This document shows, piece after piece, positions 36,031-49,488 of a stretch of DNA of 64,000 bases. Source of the stretch: Spizellomyces punctatus DAOM BR117 (lineage: Eukaryota; Chytridiomycota; Chytridiomycetes; Spizellomycetales; Spizellomycetaceae); assembly GCF_000182565.1 (NCBI RefSeq), contig NW_015971543.1:345397-409396 (forward strand), written 5' to 3'. The position numbers were made by a program, and so were the translations under genes. The stretch's first letter is position 1. Each line of letters begins with the position of its first letter. Under the pieces are notes generated by a model. The model saw only the letters and a program-made list of their open reading frames with translations. It had not been told where the DNA came from and ran no database searches.

Positions 36031-36285
36031 GACATTGCCTTAAATGTTTGCAGCACCATTGGTAGGGAGGTAGACTTTGCCTATCTGGCTGAATATCTTG
36101 GCTTTAAGGAAACCTACCTTCCGCACATCTTCCGACATCTTGCCAAGTCTGGTATTTCCGCTGCAGCAGGTCGATCCATTCCATATCATGCTAGTCTTGC
36201 TGGAGAAGAAAAGGATTCGGAACTTGGTGTGAAAAGAGTATCATTGCTGTTGGCTGAAGTGAAGAACTCATTGGGGCAAATATAG
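36031..36285 (+). pseudogene. Open 85-codon fragment without start, unknown
   Basis: A stop-free plus frame reads DIALNVCSTIGREVDFAYLA then EYLGFKETYLPHIFRHLAKS then GISAAAGRSIPYHASLAGEE and RVSLLLAEVKNSLGQI, with a stop at 36283-36285. There is no ATG and no good upstream exon. Composition and regular hydrophobic spacing look like real protein. I do not recognise the family. It may be the last exon of a lost gene, or a separate piece of the upstream relic. Confidence 0.4.
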
Positions 36286-36582
36286 CATGACTAACTCTGA
36301 AAAAAGTATTGTGTACAAACAAAAGAGACGGCTCAGTAGTATGCCACATGTGTATATATCAGATATCCCCCTCTTTTTGAATACAGCTATGCAATACCGC
36401 TGGGAACATACTGTGAGATCTGACTGGGAACAGCCCTATAATCACAGGTCAGAAAACTATCTATGAAAGTATAAGGATTTGCCCTGTACGTGACTATACA
36501 TTGTACTCCAATAGAATTGATGCATCAAACATTGCACGCATTAATCAATGAACATTTGGTACTCATTTATTGGTATTTCAAT

Positions 36583-38362
36583 TTACTGTACAGCAGCTAC
36601 AGCTGCATCACTGTCAACCCTAACGCACGGCACATCTGGACGCACAACGGCATTCACCATTTGTGCAGCTTTGACCAATATTTCACGGGACACCTCCTCC
36701 AACTCTGCAGTGGAAGCAGTGGCTGAAGACGGGTTGCTAGTCTCTGCCAGGTTAAGGTAATCTGGATAAGCAACGACAAGGCTGCGTGCTTGCGCGGCCG
36801 TACAGGGAGCAACTGTTACTGGGGTTTCCCACAGAACCGTATGTCCATCAGCAACCTCAATGGTAACGCGAGCCATGTGAGACACTTGGAATGTGCCTTT
36901 TGATAGTTTTGTGGGTCAGGACAGTCAGGAAATGACAACCAAAATCATGACGAAGAACTCACCCCAGGTGCCGGATGGGTTCACCTGCACACTGCTTTGG
37001 ACAATCCCAGTGGTATCTCCCGTAGACATTTTTCGATCAATCTGCGCTTTTCCGTTCATTTTGCTCCCCGGTGTAGGCAAAGCTGGACTCATTGTCGGAA
37101 GCTGAATCTTCAGTTCATGCCCGTGTTCCAAATTTTCTCCATCAATATCAATGCCGAAAATTTCGACCATTCCACCGCCAACGTCACGATCGATCAAGGT
37201 CGAATCCTTACTACGACGACGAAGCTTCAAGTCAAAACCGCCGCGGTGAGGAGCTACTGCGGCGGCTGCCGGCGTGTGTGCCACTTGATAGGTTTGGATT
37301 GAAGCTTCTTCAAAAAGTTTAAAGGTGGCCCGTCGGATAAAAGGCGCTGGGGCTAAGCGTTTGTTGGAAGTCCGCATAGCTGCAGCTTGAGTAGTAGGCT
37401 CAGATGCAGTAGGGTTTGCCCCACCATCGTTGCGTGGGTGAAGTGCAGCTTTCAAAAAGACCGTAGTGAATTCATTAGGAGAAAAAATCTGAGACCCGAG
37501 GCTGATGGACCAGTCGAGCTCTTCTGTAGATCCACTCCAGGTTTGCGGTTGAGGGTTTAGAAGCTGGAAACCCATCGTTACAAGGTTAAAATACTGGAAC
37601 AAGCAAATGCAAGGGGAATGGATAGCTGTCAATCATTACCTTTTTAACCTGGCCGACATCGTAGAAAGGCACAGGCACATCGTACTCCATTTTCACATTT
37701 CTGGCATCCAAGACGTTTTTAAATCCATGCGGACGGCCTTGTACATCGACACGCAAACGGTAGCGGGAAAATGCATTGTATCTATAATTGGATTGATATT
37801 AAAATCCATCGGAAAATCGCGAAATTAACTATACTTTTACTTTACCTTCCGCGTTCGACTTCACAGGTAGGAGGCAACGCTGAACCAAATTCAAAACGGA
37901 AAGGTAAATCGACGGGTTCACCTTCTTTGATGACAACGCCATTAGCTCCATGCGTAGTCTGAGGAATTATTTCCAGATCTTTGTTCTGAGTAAACGATAG
38001 ACAATGGTATTCAATAACTAAATGCTTTTACAATCCAAGATAAATGATCGGTTCCGTCTTACCAAATGCACAATTCCATTCCACTTTGCATCTCGACTTC
38101 CCGAACTACCTAAAGCAGCCAGCAAATCGCTCTCGCTCCTCGTTCCGACGAACGTGCCGACAGCGACATTCAGAGTAATTTTAATGCTGGTAGCAGTGAA
38201 AGACGCCTTATGCTTTCCTTCCGCTTTGGAGTCGGGGATGTGGTCGGGATGGGATCCAGCAACAAGACGCACAACGCCTTCGATGGCCCACGAGCCAACG
38301 TTATTGTACCCCGTCACAAGGGAGGGTGATGGGACGAGTGGGTGAATCGAAATGGCCACCAT
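36583..38362 (-). CDS. Arrestin-like domain protein
   Basis: Minus-strand gene of about four exons. The preferred start is the Met at 38362 (MVAISIHPLVPSPSLVTGYN); one more ATG lies in frame at 38380. The first exon has an arrestin N-domain pattern: GVVRLVAGSHPDHIPDSKAE, then FTATSIKITLNVAVGTFVGT. The next exons give LPFRFEFGSALPPTCEVERG, YRLRVDVQGRPHGFKNVLDA, KMEYDVPVPFYDVGQVKK. Then WSGSTEELDWSISLGSQIFS and the C-domain-like FGIDIDGENLEHGHELKIQL follow. The last exon is ARVTIEVADGHTVLWETPVT with an Ala-rich end (SDAAVAAVQ), stop at 36583. Fungal alpha-arrestins link ubiquitin ligases to membrane cargo. I saw no PPxY motif, so it may be a different arrestin-fold type such as Vps26-like or beta-type. 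Confidence 0.6.
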
Positions 38363-38413
38363 TCTGAATGAATATTTCAAAGTCGTATGTGTTCTGAATT
38401 CGAGCGAGACCGT

Positions 38414-38421
38414 CTTATATA
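38414..38421 (-). promoter_or_regulatory. TATA-like box upstream of arrestin-like gene
   Basis: On the minus strand the sequence reads TATATAAG, about 52 bases upstream of the ATG at 38362. Spacing suits a TATA element with a short leader. Confidence 0.35.
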
Positions 38422-39804
38422 TCTTTTTATCGCGGAGTTTCTGATTACATGACGCGCTTTGGCAAGTTCGAGGTTTTGGATGTCGTCATTTTCCAAGGAT
38501 CAAAGCCTCACATGCATCGTTTAATCACAATGAACCCCTAAGCTCGTTATTGGAATTTCAAGGGTCGAGATGTCAAGGAGAAACGCATGCAGCAGACAAG
38601 AGATACAATGGTTACAATTTGCAATATGCTTCCTTAACAGAGGAAGAATATCTTGAAAAGAAAAACAGAGGCATCTCGGAATACAGTAGACATGAGCAAG
38701 TCCATCCATTTCTAAATGCGTAGGCAGAATCAGTACATACATGTTACATCAAAAAAGCCATGTTTTTACATCAAAGGAACAGTAGCCTATATAAATGTAT
38801 ACACTCGATTATAGTTATCTGGACGCAATGTCCGTCGCGGAGTGCGATGAAATGAGGGTAGAAATAACGATGACTTCGTTGAACAAGCAAGGATAAATAC
38901 AATCAAACTGTTATCTACTGCCTTATGCATGATTCTGACATGACCCCTATGCGACAGATTTTTGTACATTCGATACCGATTAGCAACTAGCTCGCATCAT
39001 GAAATATGTAACTCAAGCAAACGCAATCACCCAAAGATGTACAAATCATATCGCAGTTATAATTATAGGACATATACACCCTTACGGATCCTAATGGAAC
39101 GTCTGAATATAAACATCTGTAAAGATATTTGATAACTATCCAGAAGGACACACACACATTGACCTCCACGTACCGGGTTACATGGACCTAAGTATCACAT
39201 TGAATTCATCACGGTTGTCAAGAAGATATTAGAATGCTTTTGTCACAAATGTGCCCCAATCCGTTCGTTGCCTAAAGACAACCATTACAAAGTCCAAGTC
39301 CGTCTGCAAAGATTCCAATGGGAAAACAAGCTGCGAATATCTTACCAGGATGAAGCTTCCTTATGGTCGTCTGGGCAGAAGCGGGGGTGACATTATTTGT
39401 TTGGCGAGGTCATTTTCCTTTGCATCGTAGAACCGTCGATTTTTTGGTGACGTAGCAGTTCCGGTGACAGCTTTTCTTATGGTCGCTGACAGGAACTTTC
39501 TCTTCCACATTTCTTACACAGAAGAAACCTGTAGTCTACTACCGAGCATACTTGGATATTTACAAGGACTAGAGTCCAGTCAGCCTCAATCGAAAAACTT
39601 TCCTTGAGTGATCAGGCACGTCGCTATAAAATTACGTTCTCATGTTACTTTTGCAAAGAGTAAACTAGAAGCAAAGCTAGTCGCTGCAATGACGGCGACG
39701 TTCCTTTCCAGCATGTATATGCTCATAGGTCTGTCCTCAAGCGCGAAGGAGAACCTTTTGATACAGAAATTGAGACAACACGAATACTTTATTTACTAAT
39801 ACGT
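38422..39804. other. A/T-rich intergenic region, no gene seen
   Basis: About 1.4 kb between the arrestin-like start and the ABC transporter stop, both on the minus strand. Only short open frames with no family resemblance and biased A/T composition are present. No repeats, tRNA or inverted repeats stood out. It should contain the transporter 3' flank and the arrestin gene promoter. Confidence 0.45.
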
Positions 39805-42800
39805 CTATTCTACATCTAACCGCCTCTGGTCATGCTGCGCCGCAATTTCCCGCAACAGTTGGGCATTCGCCGCACCCGTTGCATCCACCAATTGTGAAAA
39901 CAGGGATTCTGGTCGTGCCAGCAAGTTGTGTGGGCTATCAAATTCAGCTCTACATCCATTGTCCAGGACCAACACGCGATCAAAGTCGGCGATGGTATTG
40001 AGCCGATGTGCAATGCTCAGTACTGTAGCGTTGGCAAAGTGGGTTTTAATGGAGCGTTGAATCAGTTGGTCGGCTTGGGCGTCAACAGAAGCAGTCGCTT
40101 CATCCTATTCGAAAAGTTAGATACACGCAATAAAGTAGTTCTAGCATTCTTTTCAATCTTACCATGACCAAAATGATCGGCTTCATGAGAATTGCACGAC
40201 CGAGGCATATCAACTGTCGTTGCCCGACCGATAAATTCTCGCCGTTTTCTGTTACAGGAGACTCGAGTTTATCTGGCAACGAGGATACGTAAGTTTTTAG
40301 GTTGATACGTTCCAGCGTCTCCCAGATCTCAGCGTCAGAGAATTGATTTTCAACATCTAGGTTGCTGCGGATGGTGCCCGTGAACAAGACGGGTTCTTGG
40401 GGAATTATTTGCATGCGGCTACGGAGGGTTTTGAGCCCGAGTTTGGCGATATCTGGAGCAATTGATCAGTCAAGCGGGTTCAGCGAAGAACCAGGCAGTA
40501 TTATCATCATACCTTGTCCATCTATTGAAATTGACCCTTTCGATAGCTCCACAACTCTGAACAGGGCGGTCAACAAGGTTGATTTTCCAGAGCCCGTTCG
40601 ACCCACAATTCCAATCTTCTCTCCTGGCGAAATCTCTAGCGAAAGGTCGCGGATGACTGGATGCTCGGGTCGCGAAGGGTATCGAAGCTCAATGTCGCGA
40701 ATGGCTATCTCGCCGCCTTTTGGCCAAGCCTCGCATGGTGGATCGCTGTCCTTGATTGCGGGCGCTTCTTCCGGAAGCTCCGTCGCGTATTCTTGCAGAC
40801 GCTCGACAGAGTTAAGCTGATAAAAATGGTGTGAGAATGTGCCAAAAAATACAGCTTGCACGCATTAAACGTACATTGGATTCCAGCAATGCAAAAGAAC
40901 GAAGGATCATGTTGATATACTGGGTTAATGGAACTGCATAGGTAAAGGCCAAGCCGATTAAAGTGCCTGCAACTACTTTTGTCACACCGAGCATAGCGAG
41001 AATGAAAACAATCAAGGAGGTGAATAATTCTAGGCGTATAGTAATCCATAGCTGGGCGATCATCATTAGGAAATATGGCGCATTACTCAAGTCCATGAGC
41101 ATTCGTTGACGCTTGACGAAGCGTTCCTCGGCTTTATACGCTCGAATGGTTGGAATACCAGTGAGCGATTCGCTTATTTGTGAGAATAGCGGCGATCGCT
41201 GGTTGCTGTCAAGGCGCTTCAGTTCACGGAAGGAAGATCGGTAAAAACGGAGAATGTAGTAATAGAGGGCAGAAATAGGGGTGAAGAAAACTAAAAAGTA
41301 GAGCAAACATTAGGAATGGTGTGTATGGCAGGAAGGATGACTGACTGCGACGTACGGAGCATATATGGTGAGACAACGCTAAGCAAGACGATGGTTCCCA
41401 AAATGTGGGCAATGCTGATGAGTGTCAAGAGAACATCCGCCCACAATCGCCGGTCAATAGCATCCACATCTTTTGAAAAGCGGTTCAATATTCGCCCCAC
41501 AGGCTGACTATCGAAGAAGCCCATCGGTGCCTGAAGCAAGCGCTTGAAAGCGGCTCGGTGAATCTTCTTCGCTACCTTGTAATTTCCGTAAAACAAAATA
41601 GCGTTCACGCTGACTGGAAGGGGACCAGAAGTTATGATTGTAGCTAAAAATCACAATGTAAAGAAGAAACGAGACATACCTGTCATTATTGCCAATGCCG
41701 CACCGAGAAGTCCATATCCCAGCAGATACCCATCGGATTCCCACGCAAACTTCCTTTCTGCCCACCATGTCAACCAATAGTTGGTCATAATGGATGAGAG
41801 CTGCAGCAGAGCGAGCATCGCAATGGTTGCGCCAGCCCACCACCCGCCGCCGGCCGCCACGATATATGCCTTGTACGTTTTCCACCGGATCGCACCAATG
41901 ACGCGATCTTCCGCTACAATCAAGCCGCCTGCTTCTTTTCTGCTCTCGCTGCTGGCGTCCTTCACCTCAGTTACTTTATTTGACTCTTCCTCTTCTTCGG
42001 ACGTGTCATCCAACTGGTAATCTTTCATCATCTCCGTAAAGTGACCACCGGATGCAACTAGCCCTTCGAACGTGCCCTGCTCCACTACGACTCCGTCTTC
42101 CAGAACGATGATCTTATCGACGTTTTGGAGAAGATGCAAATGATGCGTGACCAGCACGCGGGTTTTACCGGCAAGTGCGCCTTTTATGCAATCAATATAC
42201 ACGGCTTGACCGACCTGAGCGTCCAAGGCGCTGATGGGATCGTCGAGGAGATAGATATCGCAATTTTCGTAGACAGCGCGAGCTATTTTGATTTAACATG
42301 AGTATCGAAGATATCGGGGAACCGCTAGACCCTGTGGCACTAGTACTTACCTAAAGCCACTCGGGCCTTTTGTCCGCCACTCAAGTTGACTCCTTTCTCT
42401 CCAATTTCGGTATCGATTCCGGTAGGGAGTTGATGAAGGTCGGCTTCAAGCCCGCATACCTGGACTACATTTTGCAGGCGCTTTTCGTCATATGGCTGAC
42501 CAAATAGAATGTTGGCTTTCAGGGTTTCGGTTTGGATCCACGGCTGCTGGGTACAATATGCGACTGTTCCTCGGACATGTACCTACAGGAAGACACGAAA
42601 AAATAAGGAATCGGTTGTTTACAAATACAGCGGGTTGTAGACTGCGTCAATTTACCTTGCCATCGAGCTTTGACATTTCTCCTATAATCGCTGACAGCAA
42701 AGAACTCTTTCCTGAGCCTACCGAACCGACGACAGCCGTCAAAGATCCTCGTTCGATCGTGAGGTTCAGGTTCCGGAAGAGTGGTAGGGTTTCTGTGGGC

Positions 42801-44701
42801 TGATCGTCCGTTGATGACTTCGACTCTGGGGGCACCAAGGTCATTGAACTGTCGGCTGGTTCGAGGTCGCCATGATTTGGTGAAGCATCTCTTTCTTTTG
42901 TGTCCTGCCTCTTTTTGCTCCTCTTTGACCCTTTCTTCTTTGCCTCATCTACCTTTACAGTTTCCCACTTGAACGTCGCATCAGATATCGTGACGGCTTC
43001 CGGGTGATCACCACCATTAGAGCTGATAGGCGCAATCGCTAAAGGTTGTGTTTCCGAAGTGACAAGGTACTCTGCGACACGGCCCCAAGAAACTATTGCC
43101 ATTATAAGATTGCTACAGGTATGTTGATGTTAGGAAACACACCATATGGAGCCAAAACTTTATAGCACAGAACTCACGTCGCACTCTGCGGAAGGTCCAA
43201 CATCGGTGCAAATAGTATATTGAACAGAATGAGGGCAGGAAAGACCACTGTGGGATCCAAAAAGCCGTTCACAGAGCTGTACACCACAAAGGCCACGATG
43301 GGCATGATGATGGGCGTCAGCTGTCCAATGGATATGAATCCGAGGAACGAAACGTAATTGCCCTTCAGAGCAGCGACCTGTCTCTCGCGCAATGCAGAAA
43401 CCTTTTTCAAAAAGAAGTCCTCCCAGGCTCGGAGCTTGATAATCTTGATAGCTGTTAAACACTTTAGCAATCCACGTATGTACCAGCGTTCAATAAGCAG
43501 GTTAGGCAGAGACATACCATATAAAGACTCCCTAACACCCTTTAGGCGAGCATCGCCTGCTGCCAAAATTTTAACTTGATACTTTTTGGAAAAGATCATA
43601 GCGGGTATCTGCAACAGGAACAGGCCTATCATGGCTCCGACCCCAGCCCACACTGTTGCCCCCAATAGACGAACGAGAAGAATGATGGCCACAGCGATTT
43701 GGATTGGTGATGTAATGAGCATGTTCATGAAAAACAAGTTAAAGCTGATGGTTTCAGCATCCACGTTGATCATATTCATAATCTTTCCCTGCGAAAATTT
43801 CTGTAACAATCAAGGGAACCAAAAGTTAGCATACATCCCAGCAAATGTGAGCACAGGTCCACAGGTTTTGAGGTCCCAGAACGTACCTGTGCAGACTGCC
43901 CACTCAACCGCAGGCTCTTCTCATAGATAGCGCCGATTAAGACGGTTCTTACGTCCATCATTACTGTTCTCACGAGTTGTTCAGATACGACACGACATAG
44001 AGTTGTGGATACTTGAAGCCCCAGAACGCAGAAGGCAATGCCTATTCCACTATGGATCCATAGATCTTCGCGCCGAGAAGATTCAACCGGCTGTACGTAA
44101 AGAAGGAGCTGTTGGATAAAAATGGGGATTGCAAGCTCACTGCACACTGAGAGGACAGCAAAAGTGACGGATATGAACCTAAGTGGAAAGTTGTAAAGTT
44201 TGAGAGGAATGGACAATCTTTTCATCATAACTGCGAGTCGCACATACCAAGGGAGGAAGAAGGCCTTTAGCATAAACCTGAATGGATGTGGACTTGGTTT
44301 GGTTTTGTCGTCCAAATATGTAGCCAAGGCATGCCAAAATGGTTCCAAAACATGAGATACAACGCTCGCTTGGTTCTTTTTGTTGACATTGTAAAGATCC
44401 TGTCAATGCTCGCATTGTTAGCAATTTACGTTAACCGAGAACAAAATATTACAGTGCAACTCACCTCTGGTTGGAGAGCCTTACGGTACCCCAGCTTCAT
44501 TAAAGGAGTAAGCCATGTCATAAAAGCTTTATCAAAAATATTGGACGGATTCTATGGATGTCCGTCAATACATTAACCGAACGTCTTTTTGTAAATAACA
44601 TTATATCCTACAATTTCTTTCTGTGTATTATCATCAACATTAACTTCTTCCACCTTGAAACCCTTCTCCACCGGATGCGTTTGCTCATTGTAGCCTGCCA
44701 T
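39805..44701 (-). CDS. ABC transporter, ABCC/MRP type
   Basis: Large minus-strand gene. The proposed start at 44701 gives [20 protein letters not shown]; splicing to '[20 protein letters not shown]' removes a stop just upstream of that exon. It has no N-terminal TMD0, so it is a 'short' MRP with two TMD-NBD halves. TMD1 spans about 44250-43170. NBD1 (43100-42170) has Walker [15 protein letters not shown] and signature [11 protein letters not shown], followed by [13 protein letters not shown] and the H-loop [10 protein letters not shown] charged linker carries [22 protein letters not shown]2 follows (41900-40900, [20 protein letters not shown]). NBD2 (40740-39900) has Walker [15 protein letters not shown] and [15 protein letters not shown]. 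The protein ends [10 protein letters not shown] with the stop at 39805. Family members export glutathione or other organic-anion conjugates across plasma or vacuolar membranes. Around 1,350 residues. Confidence 0.93.
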
Positions 44702-45453
44702 GATAATACGTGGCCGCCTATTGAAATATCCACCAGGATTGTTGTCCAAGGCGGTCTTTTAAAAAGGAGCTTAAGAAACCCCATGTTCGCCAGGTCATCT
44801 AAATAAAAGGTCGTGGGGAGGTGGAGAGGTCACTTTGTCTTGCTGGCCCATGGTTGTCTAACAAAGTTGCCATAATTTTCATAAGTTGTCCGCTTCCGCG
44901 CGTCTATTATTGAAGCTGACTGGCCATGAAACTGGGAAAAAGGTCACGAAAATTAAGGTGCAGAAAGTGTTCCTTTTCATTTTGTGCAATCTGATCATAA
45001 AGTGCAAGAAAAACTGTTGAACAACGTTAAGCAAAAAGCGTTGTCCACGTCACGGAAAATTGCTGATCGGCCGTGGTGAAGGAGGAGTGTCAAAAGAAAG
45101 ATAGTTGACAGATAGTGAGTGCACAGAGGGGGGGCCACTAGCACGTCAGTTTGTGCGTTCGTCCTTTGGATTCTTCCACCAAGCAGGCAGCTCAAGATTG
45201 TGGGTTCGGACTACTGCACGCTGGTGCATTCTTGATGGAACAATTGACAATTGCCCAAACAATCCATTAAATAAAAAAATGAGTAAATCCTTTTGGGTTG
45301 ATCTTTTAGGTTTTTTACGTTTTTCGCGCCGCTTTGAATCTGTGGGCTACTCCTTTGAATGGCCATTGACGAACAAGAACATTGGGTATAGATCTAGTTT
45401 TTGAGTGCAGATAAATTGAGAATGTTCTATATGCTTAAATATACAGTATTGAA
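44702..45453. other. Intergenic region between two minus-strand genes
   Basis: About 750 bases holding the transporter promoter and the peptidase 3' flank. The only longer open frame (plus strand, 45105-45404) has no recognisable domain. No gene seen. Confidence 0.45.
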
Positions 45454-48400
45454 TCAACCCATCACAAGCTCGTCCAAAGATGTTTCCTTAAAGTCTATGA
45501 CCCATTTATCTATATTCTCCCTGTTAATTGCTTCAGTTTCATCCATATTCGGCACCATACCCAAGGATTCTCGCATCGCTTGCGCTGATGCTCCGGGTGC
45601 AGTGGTCGCAACAGTGATGCGACTATACGGTGAAATTAGATATTTGCCTCATATACTGTCATGCAAACCCATTATACTCACCGGTCTACGTCAAAAAATC
45701 GCATGAAATAGTCTGCGTAAACCCTACGCAAGTCATCCCGGGTAACAGCATAGAGTCTTTGATGGAAGGCTTCCTCTTCCTCAAGCGTTTTGAAACCCTA
45801 TCCACAGATCTAGTTAGTACTTGTACTTGTACCAACAATGGAATCAAAAGACAAGGGAATGCATACCCTAAGGACCGCCCGTAAAGCGGAGACAACTACA
45901 CCTCCACTCGTAGCTCTTGATGAAGCTGCCTTGTACGCAACTGAGGCCCTTGCAGTCTCGAGGTGAAACTGGCTACAAATGTCATCAAATCCAACCGGTG
46001 TTCCCAGTTTCGTCAAAATACTATAGAATGCAAGGAGTGCACGCCGTGGCTCTGAGGATTCGTAGAGCTCAAAAGACAGTTGACCCGTCCAAAGTGAAAT
46101 GTGAACAGATGCGTCATATGCGTATCTAAACGAGGTGGCGGTGATTAGTGGCCGTCGTATAAAAGAGTTACGGGCGCCGTTTTACCCTTTTCCACGGATG
46201 GCAGTGTATAATGGTCCTTCCAACCGGGTCAAAAGCTCAGCCAACAGTGTCACTGAGACAGTCCCATAAAATTAACACAATCAAATGCGTGCATAAAATA
46301 GAAGGATACTGATATCACACATACCAGCAAAGTAGTCAGGATGAGGATGAGGTTGCAGTACGTCGCAAGGTACGATCTGCGAGAAGAAGGTAGTATTGAC
46401 GCCAGGTATTGGAACAAGCACAGCGTTTCCAAACGTTCGGTCTGCCAACGCAGCGTCATATGCTTTGCGAGGAAAGGGAAAAGCAGATTGGGTCTCCGGA
46501 GCAGTGGATACCCCATTCTCCCGCTTTGAAGCCTTGCTAGACACCAGTGCTGAGTGCTTTTGCACCTCCTCGTCCCAGATCTGTGCGACTTCCCTGACAA
46601 GGGCATCAGCACCTCGTGCGTTGGCGACGGGAACCGCAATTTGCGTAAACCCTGGGCCTTTGGCGACGCCCGCCTTGAGCAGGCACTCTTTTACTTTGCC
46701 CAGCCCTTCCAAAACAACGTCCACCTTGCCTTCCTTGCAGTTTCGGACCACGTCCTTTAAAAACCCTTCCTGCCTAAAAATACTAATGGCACCGTCGTTC
46801 CTTTGCGCATTCTTAGCCTTTGATCCAACGGGCATTGTAATTCTTCCCGATACGGCCGCCAACATGTCTGGTCCATCGCGTTTGACTTCAACAATCTCAC
46901 TGAGCAAATTCTTAGCGGTCGTCAAAACTCGCTCCTCGGTGAACGTCGCAAAAATTAGCGCCTGGCATAAGAACCTGATCATATGCTCCCATTTCGAATT
47001 TTCGGCACTTGCGGAAATCATAAACACCTCGCTCAGCCAGCTAGCGCTCCAGAGGTCATTCCCGAATCCAAGGGCAGCCTCGTAAGAAACGAAAAGATCG
47101 GCCGATTTGCGGACCACTTCTCTATAATCCATCGTAATGCTTTCTCCTTTAGGTCCTGGAAGAACCAACGGCGTCTGGAAAATAAGCTCTTGAAACAGGA
47201 CCAAATATGGGCGCAAGTCATCTGGCAGGTCATTTGTATTAAATGCCAACCTCAGGTGAACAAACACAGTTTCGGTTTGGACCACCTGGCAAGTCTCAAA
47301 TGGTCTTGATGTCCCACCCGGTGAATTCGGAAACAGGAGGATTTCCATCTCGCCTTTCAACCGGGCGGCTTTGGTAACGTCTGGAACCGGGGGCATTTTG
47401 ACAACCAATTCCTCCGGAAGGTTCACTTTGTTCTCGTTCACAGCTGCTTCCACCTTTGCCTTTAATATCTCCAGTCCTGCTGGTCCAATTGCCTCCACCC
47501 GTTCCCTCTGCTCCTCTGCCTCCCTGCGAGAGTGCTCTTCAGCCAACTCACGATCGGGTATCATTTTCACTTCAACCATCGGAGCATCGATCAACCATCG
47601 ACGTGCCAGGTCCGACCAAAAACTCATAGGCATAGCACCAAGTTCATTCACAATAGACAAAATCTTCGCGCGCGTACCGATGACAGGGACACCACCTTCT
47701 GCTCTAGTGTCGTTTAAAGTTGATCCTGATGCAAGGAAATGTCTGACCACATCAGATACAAGATACATTGCGACAGAGTCATGCGGCTCTTCCTCCAGTG
47801 CTTCCAGGATCTTCCGACGATGTCGTTCTAGACTGGAACACATAGCGTCGGGAACTGACAACTTTGTCTCAACAACGTCTTTCAGCACGTTCATAACGAG
47901 TCCATGATATACTCCAGATTCGAAAAGGTCCGTCCGTGGGGCATGCTCCTCATCCTCGACAACAGAGTTTTCCTCCGAGTCCTCCTCGCTATAGTCAGAA
48001 TCATCTTCCTCAGATTCGTCAATGTCCATCGCATGTGCTTCGTTATCCCCATCCGTTTTGCAAGGCACTCCACTAAACACCAGTTCAATCGCCGTGTTGA
48101 CATACCCTCTCAGCTCAAAATCAACCTGAGAGGCAAATGGATCACTTCGCTCCACAAACGCCTGCGCGAACGGCGATGCTGAGGTCTCTTGCAGAAACCG
48201 GAAGAGGACATCCAAGGCTACAATTGTGAATATGTCCTCTGATGGTGGACCTCTCCATCCTGGAAAGGTTGCAATCGCAGCGGGTCATTCATAAAGATCA
48301 TAGGTTTACAGAACCCATACCAGACTTACCGTAAGCAATGGATCCCACTTCCTCATCTGAAGAAGGAAATCTGACCGTCTCCGTAATCAGATCTCCTGGT

Positions 48401-49263
48401 TTGCCTGGCAGAGGAGGGACGACAATGACGGGCATTTGCGCGGTTCCCTTTGGAACACCCGTCATACTATCCAGCAATCCAGGCATACTAGCGATCTTAT
48501 CAAACACTGCCTCAGGTTGCACTTGTCCACAGATAATAGCAGTCAAATTGTCAATATGGTAGTAACGTCTATGGTAATCAATGATCTGGTCATTGTTCAG
48601 TAGCTTAATATCCTTGGTTAACCCCCCGCATTCCCGCGAATAGGTAGTCTGATTCTGAAACAATAAACGCCGTAGAGCAAGATCTAGCATATCAGACTCT
48701 GTGTTCTCCCGACCAGCCATTTCGCAGTACACGACTCCTTGATGCTTTGCCTCCCCATCCAAATGATAGACTTCAGTGACAAACTGTGCGTCTCTCAACG
48801 TTGGGTAAAGAATGTGTTCTAGAAACACTGGCAAAACTTCCAACATTCCTTCTGACCCCGCTGTGGTGATAGTGTATGCCGTGTGGTCTTCGGAAGTATA
48901 AGCGTTGGTTCCTGTACTCAAACACCTCGTCGCCAGAGAGTCCAAATAACCTCGGTGAGGAATTCCTCGAGACCCGCAAAAGACTAAATGCTCCAAAGTA
49001 TGTGCCAGTCCTTCGTCGCCCTCTCCTAATGTTGGAACCACAATGGCGGCGGAACATAGCGGGCCAGGAATGGAACAGAATACCAGTCGAAATGCTGAGT
49101 TTATATGCTTATATGTTGTGATCGTTGTCGGCGATGCTGGGAGGGGGAATGGAACGGTGGATTCTAACTGGAAAAGTGGACGAGACATGCTTCGGACCCA
49201 GTGATGACGTGCGTGGTTATAAGGAAATTGCTTAAAAGAAAGGCTCGATAAAATAGATCTCAT
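45454..49263 (-). CDS. M16 metallopeptidase, Sdd3-like
   Basis: Minus-strand gene. The start at 49263 is MRSILSSLSFKQFPYNHARH; a later Met at 49191 (MSRPLFQLES) is an alternative. The active-site block is GLAHTLEHLVFCGSRGIPHR (inverted zinc motif HxxEH), followed by STGTNAYTSEDHTAYT and the third ligand region VYHLDGEAKHQGVVYCEM. The second exon (48215 down) has an acidic insert (DESEEDDSDYSEEDSEEN) and the remaining M16 repeats: FETCQVVQTETVFVHLRLAF, AALGFGNDLWSASWLSEVFM. The C-terminus reads KTLEEEEAFHQRLYAVTRDD and FKETSLDELVMG with the stop at 45454. About 1,100 residues. It belongs to the large M16C group with yeast Sdd3 (YOL098C) and its animal relatives, whose substrates are poorly known. 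The catalytic His, Glu and His are present, so activity is expected. Confidence 0.88.
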
Positions 49264-49488
49264 TAGCAGACCGTGTCAAGGCCGAGGAGGCCGTGTAGTT
49301 CATTAATGTCACCATGGAAATTAGGCCATGGCAGCCACGCCCAATTTCGTCTTAAGGTCTAAATGCAACAGATAAGTGAACCGTAGCGTCAAATGATGGA
49401 TATTACATAGAGCATCAAAAAAATAATCGTATCAGAAGCCTCGCTCGAACCCGGAAAATACAAAAACTTGCTACAAAAGGGTCTAATA

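Noticed and set aside
39608-39799. Plus-strand open frame of 63 codons near the ABC transporter stop.
   Set aside because: Short, no domain, no promoter evidence. Treated as chance.
45105-45404. Plus-strand open frame of 99 codons between the transporter and the peptidase genes.
   Set aside because: No recognisable domain and uneven composition. Likely chance.
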